64,000 nt of DNA from Candidatus Saccharimonadota bacterium (GCA_017519305.1 JAFWSN010000001.1:308296-372295); one strand, 5' to 3'. Counted from the first letter of the stretch, positions 1-10,215 are shown. Made by a program: numbers and translations. The notes: a model not told the origin generated them from the letters alone.

Positions 1-27
1 CAGTACGCTTAGACGAAAGGGAGGACT

Positions 28-684
28 ATGCTTAGAACTATTTCGGTCGTACCAACAATTTTGGCCGGAGATAAAGACACTTACCGTGCCCAAGTTGAAA
101 GGTGCAACACTATCGCGCGCCGCGTTCAAATCGACGTCACAGATGGTGAATTTGCCCCTGGTACCACCATTGGCGTAACCAGTATTTGGTGGCCAAAAAC
201 CTGGACCGTCGACGTACACTATATGGCGGCCAAACCATCTGCCCAAATCGACACTATCATCAAACTTCATCCGTCACTTTGTATTTTGCATGCCGAAGCT
301 AACGAAGATTTGATTCCGATTTTCAGAAAACTCAAAGACGCCGGCATCAAAGTCGGAGTTGCCTTGCTTCGTACTACTTACCCAGGCGACGTCCGCGCTT
401 ATATCGAAATGGCTGACCATGTAATGATTTTTGCTGGCGAACTCGGCGCTCAGGGTTCCCGTGCTGACATGATGCAAACCGAAAAAGTTGCCCTCATTCA
501 CGAAATTAATCCAGACGCCGAAATTGGTTGGGATGGCGGCGCCAATATCAATAATATTCGCGCTTTGGCTCATGCCGGTATCGACGTTATTAACGTTGGC
601 AGTGCTTTGTCGCGCGCCGAAAACCCAGCTGGTATTTACCAAGCCCTCGTCGCAGAAATTGATAAAAATGGAGTGGTAATCTAA
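28..684 (+). CDS. Ribulose-phosphate 3-epimerase family protein
   Basis: TIM-barrel epimerase that would interconvert ribulose 5-phosphate and xylulose 5-phosphate in the cytosol; xylulose 5-phosphate is the substrate of the phosphoketolase at 22382-24509. The 218 residues fit the family. Seen: VPTILAGD near residue 8, QIDVTDGEFAPG (34-45), DVHYM (62-66) and WDGGAN (168-173). Known catalytic acids map to Asp36 and Asp169 and one metal-ligand His to His64, but the first ligand His is Gln34 here. The ATG follows GGGAGG at 19-24. First gene of a three-gene operon; its stop overlaps the next start by one base. A related ketose-phosphate epimerase is the alternative. Confidence 0.8.
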   Translation: MLRTISVVPTILAGDKDTYRAQVERCNTIARRVQIDVTDGEFAPGTTIGVTSIWWPKTWTVDVHYMAAKPSAQIDTIIKLHPSLCILHAEANEDLIPIFRKLKDAGIKVGVALLRTTYPGDVRAYIEMADHVMIFAGELGAQGSRADMMQTEKVALIHEINPDAEIGWDGGANINNIRALAHAGIDVINVGSALSRAENPAGIYQALVAEIDKNGVVI

Positions 685-1646
685 TGGCCAGAATTCTTTC
701 TATCGGTACTGCTTTGCAAAATGTTTTTCTCGTCGATCACGATGATTTATCGCCAACCGACATCGGCAGGGAATCAATTCTCGGCAAAATCTTAGTTGGT
801 TCCGAAATCGACATCGACAGAATCACCTACGGAGTTGGCGGTGGTGGCGTTAACTCAGCCGTAACTTTTGCCAGACACGGTCACGAAACCATTCTTTCTA
901 GCCGTATCGCAAGAGACGCTGCCGGCGACGCCGTACTCAGATTACTCGACAAAGAAAATATCGACAGTAGCTACGTCGACTGTGCCTCACGCGAAGCTAC
1001 GGGCACATCAGTTATTTTGCTCGACTCCAAATCCAGCGCCAAAACCACACTTACCTCACTTGGCGCAGCTAAAAGTTTTGATTATTTCGACGTTTCTGAT
1101 ATCGACTTGGCTCAACCAGATTGGATTTATGTCACAACCATGAACGGCGACTTCAATACACTAGATCGCATCTTCAGTAAAGCCAAAGATTCTGGCGTCA
1201 ACATCATGTTTAGCCCAGGACCAAAAGAACTTGCCGAGCCGAAAAAGCTAACCAACTTGTTTAGATATATCGATATTATTATCGTTAATAAAGGCGAAGC
1301 CTCTAAATTAATTCCTGGCACCGTCCTCGCCGAAATGATTTCGCATCTAAATAATTATGTCGAAACTGCCATCATTACCGATGGTCCGATGGGCGGCATC
1401 GCTAGCAACCGCAACGAGACCTACCGCTTTGGCATCTATGAAGATCTCAAAGTCAAAGACGCCACTGGCGCTGGCGACGCCTTTGGTGCAGGATTCCTCG
1501 CCCACTACGCCGCCGGAAAATCCTTCCGTTCTTCGCTCATTTTCGCTTCCGCTAATGCGACTTCAGTCATGTTAAAAATCAGTGCTAATGCCGGCGCATT
1601 AAAAGGCACCGAGCCTCTGCATCCAATGCCAATTCAAAAAATATAA
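684..1646 (+). CDS. PfkB-family carbohydrate kinase
   Basis: ATP-dependent sugar kinase of the ribokinase/PfkB superfamily, cytosolic. Seen: the glycine-rich substrate segment GVGGGGVNSAV (50-60) and the second PfkB signature DATGAGDAFGAG (259-270), whose last Asp (265) is the catalytic base in the family. Length 320 is typical. The start codon shares an A with the stop of the epimerase gene, so the two are translationally coupled, suggesting a phosphorylated pentose or related sugar as shared intermediate. The exact substrate (ribose, fructose 6-phosphate, adenosine or another) cannot be read from the sequence. Confidence 0.85.
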   Translation: MARILSIGTALQNVFLVDHDDLSPTDIGRESILGKILVGSEIDIDRITYGVGGGGVNSAVTFARHGHETILSSRIARDAAGDAVLRLLDKENIDSSYVDCASREATGTSVILLDSKSSAKTTLTSLGAAKSFDYFDVSDIDLAQPDWIYVTTMNGDFNTLDRIFSKAKDSGVNIMFSPGPKELAEPKKLTNLFRYIDIIIVNKGEASKLIPGTVLAEMISHLNNYVETAIITDGPMGGIASNRNETYRFGIYEDLKVKDATGAGDAFGAGFLAHYAAGKSFRSSLIFASANATSVMLKISANAGALKGTEPLHPMPIQKI

Positions 1647-1654
1647 GGAGTAAT

Positions 1655-3677
<2,023 letters not shown>

Positions 3678-3715
3678 CTAAACGCTTATGCTTTTTATAT
3701 TTTCAAAATTTATGC

Positions 3716-3721
3716 TACAAT
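3716..3721 (+). promoter_or_regulatory. Extended -10 box for the gene at 3761
   Basis: TGC-TACAAT sits about 40 bases before the ATG at 3761, leaving a short leader that carries a GCGAGGA ribosome-binding site. It is divergent from the eno promoter. Confidence 0.5.
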
Positions 3722-3760
3722 AAACGTAATAATATAAAACTAAAGCGAGGAATTTTTCTC

Positions 3761-4978
3761 ATGGCAAAAGCAGAATCAGCTCCAGCAGCCGCACCGGCCG
3801 CCGCTCCAGCTAAAGCTCCAGCCGCTGCACCAGCAGCCGCCCCAGCCGCCGCTCCAGCCGCCCCAGCAGCCGCTCCAGCCAAGAAGAAGAAAACTGGCCT
3901 CATCATCGGTATCATTATTGCCGTCTTGGCACTTGCTGGTGGTGGCATCGCAGCATTCTTCCTTCTTAACAACAAAAAAGACCCAGTTGACGCAGTTCTT
4001 GATGCAACCAAGAACACCTACAAGTCATTTGAGGGTATCAGTCTCGACAAAAAATCAACCACTGACGTAGTTGCTAGCGAAGGCATGGATCTTACCGTCA
4101 ACGGTACCGTCTCACTTCGTGGCCAATTCAACGGAGATTTTGATCTTGTTACCAAAATCTCAAAAGATAAAGACGTTGAAGCACAAATCGGCATCAAGGT
4201 CGATGGTAAAGACTGTAATGTTGCAGCAATTTTGAAAGGTGACACTGTCTACTTTAAGCAAGATAATCTTGCCACTGTTGCCCCAGCACTCGCTTCAAGC
4301 TTCGGCGCAACCATTCCAAGCGACACGGTCTCCGCTTTCAGTATGATTGATGGCGTATGGCTCAAGATGGAAAACACCGCCGCTAAAAGCAGCATGCCAA
4401 TCAACTTCAACTTCTCAGCCTACACTTCAGGTTCCGAAAGTGACATTGAAAAACTCAAAGACTATGTCAACATCGAAGCTTACAATGGTAGCGAAGTTCA
4501 AAAGAAAGTCGGCGATCTTTACAAGATTACTGCCAAAGAAGCTACAGGTAGCCAATACGCTAACACCCCAGTATACGTCGAAGTCAAAGATGACAAAATC
4601 GTACGTGTCTATGTAAAAGCAGCTGTTCCGGAATCATCTCTTGAAGTAGTTCTCGACTTTGTCCTAAATTACGACAAGGTTGAAATCAACGAACCAGCTG
4701 GCGCAATCGACATCAACAAACTCAACGGTGGTAAAAACTACGATTGGGATGATGATGACGACGATGACGATTGGGACGATGATTGGGACTGGGATGATGA
4801 CGACTGGGATTGGGACGATGACGACTACGATTTCGATCTCGACATGGACGACATCAGCGGTGACGATCTCAAAACCATGATGGAACTATACGAAAAATAT
4901 AGCGACAACGACGACATCGAGACTTGGGATGCAGCAGATCTTCAGAAAATGATCGAACTCATGAACAAGTACAACTAA
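3761..4978 (+). CDS. Membrane-anchored protein with Ala/Pro head and Asp/Trp-rich tail
   Basis: No recognised family. Architecture seen: an Ala/Pro-rich head (residues 7-40) made of near-perfect APAAA repeats, four lysines, one membrane segment (45-69), an extracellular-type domain (about 75-325) of alternating beta strands with a single Cys, then an acidic stretch (about 327-366) of Asp runs punctuated by Trp, and a helical C-terminus. The lysines before the membrane segment suggest the Ala/Pro head is cytoplasmic and the large domain outside. The Asp-rich tail could bind divalent metal (inference). It is monocistronic: its own extended -10 box lies upstream and a strong terminator follows at 4989-5019. 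Confidence 0.8.
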   Translation: MAKAESAPAAAPAAAPAKAPAAAPAAAPAAAPAAPAAAPAKKKKTGLIIGIIIAVLALAGGGIAAFFLLNNKKDPVDAVLDATKNTYKSFEGISLDKKSTTDVVASEGMDLTVNGTVSLRGQFNGDFDLVTKISKDKDVEAQIGIKVDGKDCNVAAILKGDTVYFKQDNLATVAPALASSFGATIPSDTVSAFSMIDGVWLKMENTAAKSSMPINFNFSAYTSGSESDIEKLKDYVNIEAYNGSEVQKKVGDLYKITAKEATGSQYANTPVYVEVKDDKIVRVYVKAAVPESSLEVVLDFVLNYDKVEINEPAGAIDINKLNGGKNYDWDDDDDDDDWDDDWDWDDDDWDWDDDDYDFDLDMDDISGDDLKTMMELYEKYSDNDDIETWDAADLQKMIELMNKYN

Positions 4979-4988
4979 AATAAAACCA

Positions 4989-5020
4989 AAAAGTAGCCTC
5001 ATTTACTGAGGCTACTTTTT
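4989..5020 (+). terminator. Rho-independent terminator
   Basis: Perfect 12-bp stem AAAAGTAGCCTC/GAGGCTACTTTT with a 7-base loop, ending in a T run. It closes the gene at 3761 and directly abuts the uvrC promoter. Confidence 0.9.
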
Positions 5021-5024
5021 ATTG

Positions 5025-5030
5025 TATAAT
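5025..5030 (+). promoter_or_regulatory. Leaderless-type -10 box of uvrC
   Basis: TATAAT ends exactly six bases before the ATG at 5037. The preceding terminator stem occupies the place of a -35 box. Confidence 0.6.
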
Positions 5031-5036
5031 ATTTTT

Positions 5037-6293
5037 ATGAATAATCACCTCAAGGAAAAATTGAAAACTTTACCATCCGCACCGGGTGTTTATTTTCATA
5101 AAAACAACTTGGGCGAAATCATTTATGTTGGCAAAGCTGCCGTACTCAAAAACCGCGTACGCCAATATTTTCAGAACTCCAAAAAAGACGTTAAAACCGC
5201 TGCGCTAGTGCAAGAAATCTACGACACCGATTGGATCGTGGTCGACACCGAAATGGATGCGCTTTTCTTAGAATCCGAAATGATTAAACGCTACATGCCG
5301 AAATGGAATATTTTACTCCGTGACGACAAAACCGTATCTTACGTACATATCAATATGGATGCCGAAGTGCCCTATATTTCTTTCACCCGTACTCCAGCCG
5401 ACGATAAGGCTACCTATGTCGGGCCATTTTATGGCAAAACTTCTATCGAAAAAGCTCTTAGAATCTTGCGCCATGTTTTCCCGTATTATGACAAACCATA
5501 CGACGGCAAGAAGACCTTAAATACCGACCTCGGCCTCACGCCCGGCATCGAAATCGGTAAATGTGAACCAAAAGATTACAAACGCAACCTTAAAAAACTC
5601 ATCCGTTATCTCGAAGGCGATCGCGAAAAACTCTTAAAAGAACTCGAAAAAACCATGCTCGACGCTGCCGCTAAAGAAGAATACGAACTAGCCGCCGAAG
5701 CCAGAAACCAATTGCTCGGGCTTAAAGAACTCCGCAAAAAAATCGTCTTTTCCGATAAAGAATTTGCCGATATTTCAAACGATCAGGCTCTGAAACAGCT
5801 TCAACAGATTTTGAGCTTAAGTGAACCACCACGCCGCATCGAAGGTTATGATATTTCTCACCAATCCGGCACCAACACGGTTGCGTCAATGATTGTCTTT
5901 ATCAATGGTGTCTCCGCCCGTGATAAGTATCGTAAATTCAAAATTCGCACTAGCACCAACGATGATTTGAAGAGCCTCGAGGAAACTCTTACTCGCCGAT
6001 TCAAACATGACGAATGGGAAATGCCAGATCTTATCATTTTGGATGGTGGAATTAACCAAGTAAAAACCATCGCCAAGCTAACCAACATTCCGGTAATTGG
6101 CCGTAATAAATCCGGTGACCACACCAGGAACGCCAGCGTCAAAATTGTTTATCTCGAAAACGGGAACGTCATCGAAAAAGAACTTTCGTCCGCCTCGCAT
6201 GTCGCCAAACTAATTGCCCGCGTCGACGAAGAGGCTCACCGTTTTGCGGTCACCTACCACTCACTTTTGAAGCAAAAAGGCTTATATAAATAA
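5037..6293 (+). CDS. uvrC: Excinuclease ABC subunit C, short form lacking HhH
   Basis: Nuclease that makes the two incisions flanking DNA damage after UvrA/UvrB recognition (uvrB is at 20355). Seen in this 418-residue protein: an N-terminal GIY-YIG nuclease (GVYF 17-20, IIYVGKA 28-34, Arg40, Glu79), a UVR helical pair (about 196-233) for UvrB contact, and the RNase H-like 5' nuclease with GYDISH (Asp272), LDGG (Asp336) and a late His (408). The family is usually about 600 residues. The C-terminal helix-hairpin-helix pair is absent because the frame stops right after the RNase H fold, and the middle Cys cluster is reduced to one Cys (176). ATG 5037 was chosen over TTG 5022 because the -10 box overlaps the latter. 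Confidence 0.9.
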   Translation: MNNHLKEKLKTLPSAPGVYFHKNNLGEIIYVGKAAVLKNRVRQYFQNSKKDVKTAALVQEIYDTDWIVVDTEMDALFLESEMIKRYMPKWNILLRDDKTVSYVHINMDAEVPYISFTRTPADDKATYVGPFYGKTSIEKALRILRHVFPYYDKPYDGKKTLNTDLGLTPGIEIGKCEPKDYKRNLKKLIRYLEGDREKLLKELEKTMLDAAAKEEYELAAEARNQLLGLKELRKKIVFSDKEFADISNDQALKQLQQILSLSEPPRRIEGYDISHQSGTNTVASMIVFINGVSARDKYRKFKIRTSTNDDLKSLEETLTRRFKHDEWEMPDLIILDGGINQVKTIAKLTNIPVIGRNKSGDHTRNASVKIVYLENGNVIEKELSSASHVAKLIARVDEEAHRFAVTYHSLLKQKGLYK

Positions 6294-6294
6294 C

Positions 6295-6323
6295 TTGAAT
6301 TTTTGCGCCAACCGCTCTATAAT
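6295..6323 (+). promoter_or_regulatory. Promoter of secG
   Basis: TTGAAT, 17-base spacer, TATAAT. The leader carries AAGGAG seven bases before the ATG. Confidence 0.6.
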
Positions 6324-6344
6324 AAATGTAGTTAAGGAGTTATT

Positions 6345-6566
6345 ATGGGAAATACCCTAGAAATTGTCACCCTAGTTTCAGCTATTCTTGTCATCCTATT
6401 AATTTTGATTCAGCAACGTGGCGCTTCTCTTGGCTCTGGTTCCGGTAGCTCCAGTGAACTCTACACCACTCGCCGTGGTCTCGAGAAATCACTCTTTGTT
6501 ACAACTGTTATCTTTGTGTGCGTATTCGTTTTATCAATCTTAGGATTATTAATCATACCAGCATAA
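6345..6566 (+). CDS. secG: Preprotein translocase subunit SecG
   Basis: Small accessory subunit of the SecYEG channel in the cytoplasmic membrane, assisting SecA-driven export. At 73 residues it shows the family pattern: a first membrane helix (about 5-23), the loop with QQRGASLGSGSGSS (24-37) matching the conserved Q-[RK]-G-x-G-x-[GS] type segment, and a second helix (about 50-71). The ATG follows AAGGAG. It is joined by a one-base gap to the solute-binding protein gene, so both are probably cotranscribed. Confidence 0.9.
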   Translation: MGNTLEIVTLVSAILVILLILIQQRGASLGSGSGSSSELYTTRRGLEKSLFVTTVIFVCVFVLSILGLLIIPA

Positions 6567-6567
6567 T

Positions 6568-8301
6568 ATGAAGAACAACATCAAAAAGCGTGGGCAAAAA
6601 ATCTTCAAACGTTTTTCGCGCTTCGGACAAAAAGCCGAGCAGGAAGGCAAAGAGCATATCAAGGCAAACTTTTTTGGCCGCCTTTCTCATATTAAGAACA
6701 TCAAACTTCTGATTGCTGAATGGTGTCTTTTAATCTTGGCTCTTATTTTACTCGCTGTCACCCAAGCAGTCTGGTTCGGCAATTCATATTCTAGCAACTC
6801 TTTTGTCGCTGGCGGCACCTACATCGAAGGTACGCTCGGCAAAGTCAATTCTATGAACCCACTTTTTGCTGTTAATGACAGCGAGAAAGCCCTTAGCCGT
6901 CTCATGTTCTCGACTCTTGCCACGATCGATTATTCTGGCCATATCGCACCAGGCCTCGCCAAAAGCATCAGTAAAGACGACAACGGCAAAACTTGGAAGA
7001 TCAAACTCCGCGACGATCTCAAGTGGTCTGACGGAGAACCAATCACCAACGAAGACGTCTTGTTTACTGCGTCATTAATCAAAAATTCAGCCATCAGCTC
7101 AATCTATAGCACTAATCTCATCAACGTGAAAGTCTCTGAAAACGAAGCGGGCGAAATCGTCTTTAATTTGCCTACCGTCTACGCAGATTTTGATTCTGCA
7201 TTAGTTTTTCCAATCTTGCCAAAACACATTCTAGGCGACGCCGATCCACGTACTTTGATTGAGCATTCATTCTCATCAACCCCAGTCACTTCCGGCGCCT
7301 TCAGCTTTAATGCTTCCCAAACCCCATCCGACGACGAAAAAATTTTCTACCTCTCACCAAATTCACATTATTATAAAGGCGAACCAATGCTAAACAGCTT
7401 CGCTATTCACGCCTACGAGGACAAAGAAGATTTGGTTAAAGATCTCAATTCCGGCAAAATTACTGCCACCGCCGCGTTATCCCCGGCCGAAGGCGGACTC
7501 GTAACTTCGTCCTCAATTTACGAAAAACAGACCGGTATTAACTCTGGTGTCTACGCCTTCCTTAATACGTCACGCGACCATGTTAAAAGTAAAGAATTCC
7601 GCCGTGCCATTAAAAAAGCACTCAACCTGGACGAAATTTTGAAACTCGTCGACAACAAACAGGAACTCAATTATCCATTGCTTGCTTCGCAAATCAAACT
7701 CAAAAACTACCCTGGCGTTATTAAATATAATGCAGAAGAAGCCAAAGCTACCTTCGACGCCGAAAAAGGCGACGGAACACTTACGCTCTCACTCGCAACC
7801 GTTAGCTCTGGTTATTTGCCAATTGTGGCCGAATTTGTCGCCAATAATTTGCGCGAGCTCGGCATTAACGTAGAAGTAAATGTCTACAGCGAAAACCAAG
7901 ATTTCCTAAGTTCTGTCGTTGCCAAAAGAAACTACGACATCCTGATTTACGAAATCGAACTTGGCGCCGACCCAGATCTCTTTGCTTATTATCATTCATC
8001 GCAAGCTTCCAAGTCCGGCCTCAACCTTTCGAATTACAAAGACTCTCTCATCGACGATTTAATTCTCGGCGCTCGCGAAACCACCGACGAATCACTCCGC
8101 GTCGCCAAATATGAAGCCTTCCTGGAGCGCTGGGTGAGCGATGTACCAGCCATCGGCCTATACCGCACCAATATCTCTTATTTCTACAACAAAAACGTCC
8201 GCACCTTCTCCGATGACAGTCATATGGTAACCGCCCTCGACCGCTTCGTAAACGTCGAAACTTGGGCCTCCGAAAAAACCATCAAAAATCGCACTCCATA
8301 A
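6568..8301 (+). CDS. Peptide/nickel-type ABC solute-binding protein (SBP_bac_5), membrane anchored
   Basis: Extracytoplasmic substrate-binding protein of the oligopeptide/dipeptide ABC importer class. Seen: a Lys/Arg-rich cytoplasmic start (1-45), one membrane helix (about 47-67) in place of a lipoprotein signal, then the SBP family pattern (SMNPLF near 95, LAKSISKDDNGKTWKIKLRDDLKWSDGEP split over about 128-158, and TNEDVLF). The total of 577 residues fits the family. No permease or ATPase genes lie nearby, so its partners must be elsewhere. Uptake of host-derived peptides would suit an amino-acid auxotroph (inference). Confidence 0.88.
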   Translation: MKNNIKKRGQKIFKRFSRFGQKAEQEGKEHIKANFFGRLSHIKNIKLLIAEWCLLILALILLAVTQAVWFGNSYSSNSFVAGGTYIEGTLGKVNSMNPLFAVNDSEKALSRLMFSTLATIDYSGHIAPGLAKSISKDDNGKTWKIKLRDDLKWSDGEPITNEDVLFTASLIKNSAISSIYSTNLINVKVSENEAGEIVFNLPTVYADFDSALVFPILPKHILGDADPRTLIEHSFSSTPVTSGAFSFNASQTPSDDEKIFYLSPNSHYYKGEPMLNSFAIHAYEDKEDLVKDLNSGKITATAALSPAEGGLVTSSSIYEKQTGINSGVYAFLNTSRDHVKSKEFRRAIKKALNLDEILKLVDNKQELNYPLLASQIKLKNYPGVIKYNAEEAKATFDAEKGDGTLTLSLATVSSGYLPIVAEFVANNLRELGINVEVNVYSENQDFLSSVVAKRNYDILIYEIELGADPDLFAYYHSSQASKSGLNLSNYKDSLIDDLILGARETTDESLRVAKYEAFLERWVSDVPAIGLYRTNISYFYNKNVRTFSDDSHMVTALDRFVNVETWASEKTIKNRTP

Positions 8302-8316
8302 TTTTTAAAAGTATGT

Positions 8317-8322
8317 TATAAT
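8317..8322 (+). promoter_or_regulatory. -10 box of the tRNA-Leu gene
   Basis: TATAAT ends eight bases before the mature tRNA 5' end, so the primary transcript would have almost no 5' leader to trim. Confidence 0.5.
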
Positions 8323-8330
8323 ATATCCAT

Positions 8331-8421
8331 GCGCCTGTGGTGGAATTGGTAGACACGCTACCTTGAGGTGGTAGTGGCCAGATTCACGGCTGTGCTAGTT
8401 CGAGTCTAGTCAGGCGCACCA
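8331..8421 (+). tRNA. tRNA-Leu (anticodon GAG)
   Basis: Class II tRNA with a 7-bp acceptor stem GCGCCTG/CAGGCGC (8331-8337 with 8411-8417), anticodon stem CTACC/GGTAG around loop TTGAGGT (8363-8369; anticodon 8365-8367), a long variable arm, T arm with GTTCGAGTC, discriminator A and an encoded CCA (8419-8421). It reads CUC/CUU codons; CTC is common in the neighbouring genes. Confidence 0.96.
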
Positions 8422-8422
8422 T

Positions 8423-8461
8423 AAAAATAAAAGAAGACCCGCAGGGTCTTATTTTATTTTT
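8423..8461 (+). terminator. Terminator after tRNA-Leu
   Basis: Stem with AAGACCC/GGGTCTT at its top, extended by an A-rich arm against TTATTTTATTTT. It ends the tRNA transcript. Confidence 0.8.
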
Positions 8462-8472
8462 ATGACACCTAG

Positions 8473-8592
8473 CTAGACGCGAACGTCAGTTCGGACGCCG
8501 TAGGAGCCGAATAAAAATCCCAAACCTAAGTTCGGGATTTTTTGAGGCGACGCCCGGCGTAGTGGCTTCGCACCGCGAAGCCACGCGTCTAG
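8473..8592. other. Folded 120-base element predicted to form a branched, four-way-type junction
   Basis: Closed by a perfect 8-bp inverted repeat, CTAGACGC (8473-8480) with GCGTCTAG (8585-8592). Inside are a GAAC/GTTC hairpin (8481-8492), a stem ACGCCG/CGGCGT (8495-8500 with 8555-8560) capped by an AAAAATCCC/GGGATTTTT hairpin (8513-8542), and a perfect 10-bp hairpin GTGGCTTCGC/GCGAAGCCAC (8562-8584). It is GC-rich relative to the flanks and contains no ORF. It may be a structured RNA or a small mobile inverted-repeat element; only one copy is seen here. Confidence 0.6.
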
Positions 8593-8616
8593 TCATTTAC
8601 AAATGAATCTAAGCTC

Positions 8617-8644
8617 TTGACTTTTTATTCTGCTTATGTATAAT
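8617..8644 (+). promoter_or_regulatory. Sigma70-type promoter of the WxL-like gene
   Basis: TTGACT, 16-base spacer ending in TGCTTATG, TATAAT. The leader is about 50 bases long. Confidence 0.75.
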
Positions 8645-8701
8645 AAAAGCAGAAATAGATTAAAAAACAAAAATTTAAAAACTCAAAGAAAGGTCATACA
8701 G

Positions 8702-9241
8702 ATGAAAAAAATAAACAAATTATTTGTTGCGGCCGGCGTCGCTGCGATTGGTTTGTCCGTATTACCAGCGGCATCCTCATTCGCTGATATTACCGGCACC
8801 AAAAACTCTCAAGTAACAGCATATGTTGGCTCAGCCATCACGATTAGTGCGGGTAGCTTTACAATTGCTAGCTCCAGTAGCCCACTCACCCCTGGCTTAG
8901 CCAGCACTAGCCCGAACGTACAAATCACCGTAAAATCAAACACCACTAAAGGCTTTACTCTCACCGCAACCGGTGGTAGCCTCACCAGCACCGGCGGTTC
9001 TATCGCCGCCAATACTTCGGCCGCTCAAGGCGTTGAAGGCTGGTACCTATCAGACGCCACCAGCAACAAATATGCATTAAACTCAACCGCACAAACCATT
9101 TGGGATTACACCGCAGATGTCAATAGCACATCTACAATCAACCAGCAACAAAACTTTACCGCCACGGTTGGTACCACCGAAGACACCGCACCTGGCACCT
9201 ACAGCGGAACCATCTACTTTACAGCAACCGCCAAAGAGTAA
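8702..9241 (+). CDS. Small exported WxL-like surface protein
   Basis: Predicted secreted protein of 179 residues: a signal peptide with Lys start and hydrophobic core ending near ASSFA-DI (about 1-27), then a Thr/Ser-rich beta domain. Features resembling the WxL wall-binding domain are GWYLSD (with W-Y-L, about 119-124) and the C-terminal PGTYSGTIYFTAT strand. WxL domains attach non-covalently to peptidoglycan in Firmicutes (established). The match here is by motif only. The ATG at 8702 was chosen because AAAGG lies nine bases before it; an in-frame upstream ATG overlaps the promoter. It heads a surface locus with a DUF916-like and a sortase-type protein. Confidence 0.72.
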   Translation: MKKINKLFVAAGVAAIGLSVLPAASSFADITGTKNSQVTAYVGSAITISAGSFTIASSSSPLTPGLASTSPNVQITVKSNTTKGFTLTATGGSLTSTGGSIAANTSAAQGVEGWYLSDATSNKYALNSTAQTIWDYTADVNSTSTINQQQNFTATVGTTEDTAPGTYSGTIYFTATAKE

Positions 9242-9249
9242 TCTAAAAA

Positions 9250-9281
9250 CAAAAAATATACCAGATAATGGTATATTTTTT
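9250..9281 (+). terminator. Terminator after the WxL-like gene
   Basis: AAAAAATATACC/GGTATATTTTTT stem with a 7-base loop, ending in T residues. Confidence 0.8.
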
Positions 9282-9285
9282 GTGT

Positions 9286-9291
9286 TAAAAT
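9286..9291 (+). promoter_or_regulatory. Leaderless-type -10 box of the gene at 9298
   Basis: TGT-TAAAAT ends six bases before the ATG. Confidence 0.55.
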
Positions 9292-9297
9292 AATCTT

Positions 9298-10212
9298 ATG
9301 AATAAACGAAAACTTTTCCTCATTATCACCCTACTACTAGCCAGTTTTACTATTTTCGGCTCCGCCAGCGTATCGGCAGAAGGCAACGACCAAATAGAGA
9401 TTTCCATATCGCCAGTTAGCCACAAACTAGAACTCGAACAAGGTGAAACGTACACCGGCAACGTCATAGTTGCCAACACGGGCAAGAAAGAATTCGACTA
9501 CGAAATATCCGTTAGGCCTTATGGCGTGGCGGATTCTTCTTACTCCAACGTCACCTTTGAGGCAAACAAGTATACAGACATCGTCAACTGGATTACTTTC
9601 GATCAAGAATCTGGCCACCTACTGCCTAACGAAAGCAACACTATCAAGTTTACTATCGCTGTTCCAGAAAAAGCTGTTTCTATTGGCCAATATCTCGTCA
9701 TTGCCGCTTCGGCCGTCGACCAAGTACCGGAAGAGCAAAGCGGTCTTAATGTCACCGGTAGTGTTGGTTCAGTTGTTTATGCCACAATCGCTGGCGATGC
9801 CAAAAACTCCGGCGAAATTACCGAAAACGATTTCCCGAGTTTTTATTTTAACGGCCCAGTCACTTTTAATTCGACCGTCAAAAACACCGGCGATGTCCAC
9901 AACACCGCAACTTACACGATTGAAATTCGCAATTTCTTTAACAATAACGTAGTTTTTGAAAACGCCGAAGAGCCAATCACCCACATTATTTTGCCAGATA
10001 CTGAGCGTTTCGAATCGAACACATGGGAAGCGCCAATGCTCGGCGTTTTCCGCGCCAAACAAACCATTGAATACGCTGGCCAGACCTCAATCAAAGAGGG
10101 AATCATTATCGTTTGCCCAGCCTGGTTTATCTTCGTTTCTATCTTCGTAATTATCTCAATTACCCTTAGAATTATCCTCGCAATCAAGAAATATCGCGAA
10201 AATAAACTCTAA
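9298..10212 (+). CDS. DUF916/WxL-associated-like Ig-fold membrane protein
   Basis: Surface protein of 304 residues: signal peptide (about 1-28, ending VSA-EG), a first Ig-like domain opening with EISISPVSHKLELEQGE (a pattern of DUF916 domains, which begin with an SPxxxxxxxxPG-type strand), a second Ig-like domain (about 140-260), one membrane helix (about 273-296) and a short basic tail. In Firmicutes, DUF916/DUF3324 proteins are encoded beside WxL proteins and share this topology. It is paralogous to the gene at 50655: both have a W-x-x-P/A-M-LG-[VL]-F segment and a VCP motif just before the membrane helix. No Shine-Dalgarno is visible; the start is leaderless-type. Confidence 0.78.
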   Translation: MNKRKLFLIITLLLASFTIFGSASVSAEGNDQIEISISPVSHKLELEQGETYTGNVIVANTGKKEFDYEISVRPYGVADSSYSNVTFEANKYTDIVNWITFDQESGHLLPNESNTIKFTIAVPEKAVSIGQYLVIAASAVDQVPEEQSGLNVTGSVGSVVYATIAGDAKNSGEITENDFPSFYFNGPVTFNSTVKNTGDVHNTATYTIEIRNFFNNNVVFENAEEPITHIILPDTERFESNTWEAPMLGVFRAKQTIEYAGQTSIKEGIIIVCPAWFIFVSIFVIISITLRIILAIKKYRENKL

Positions 10213-10215
10213 AAC

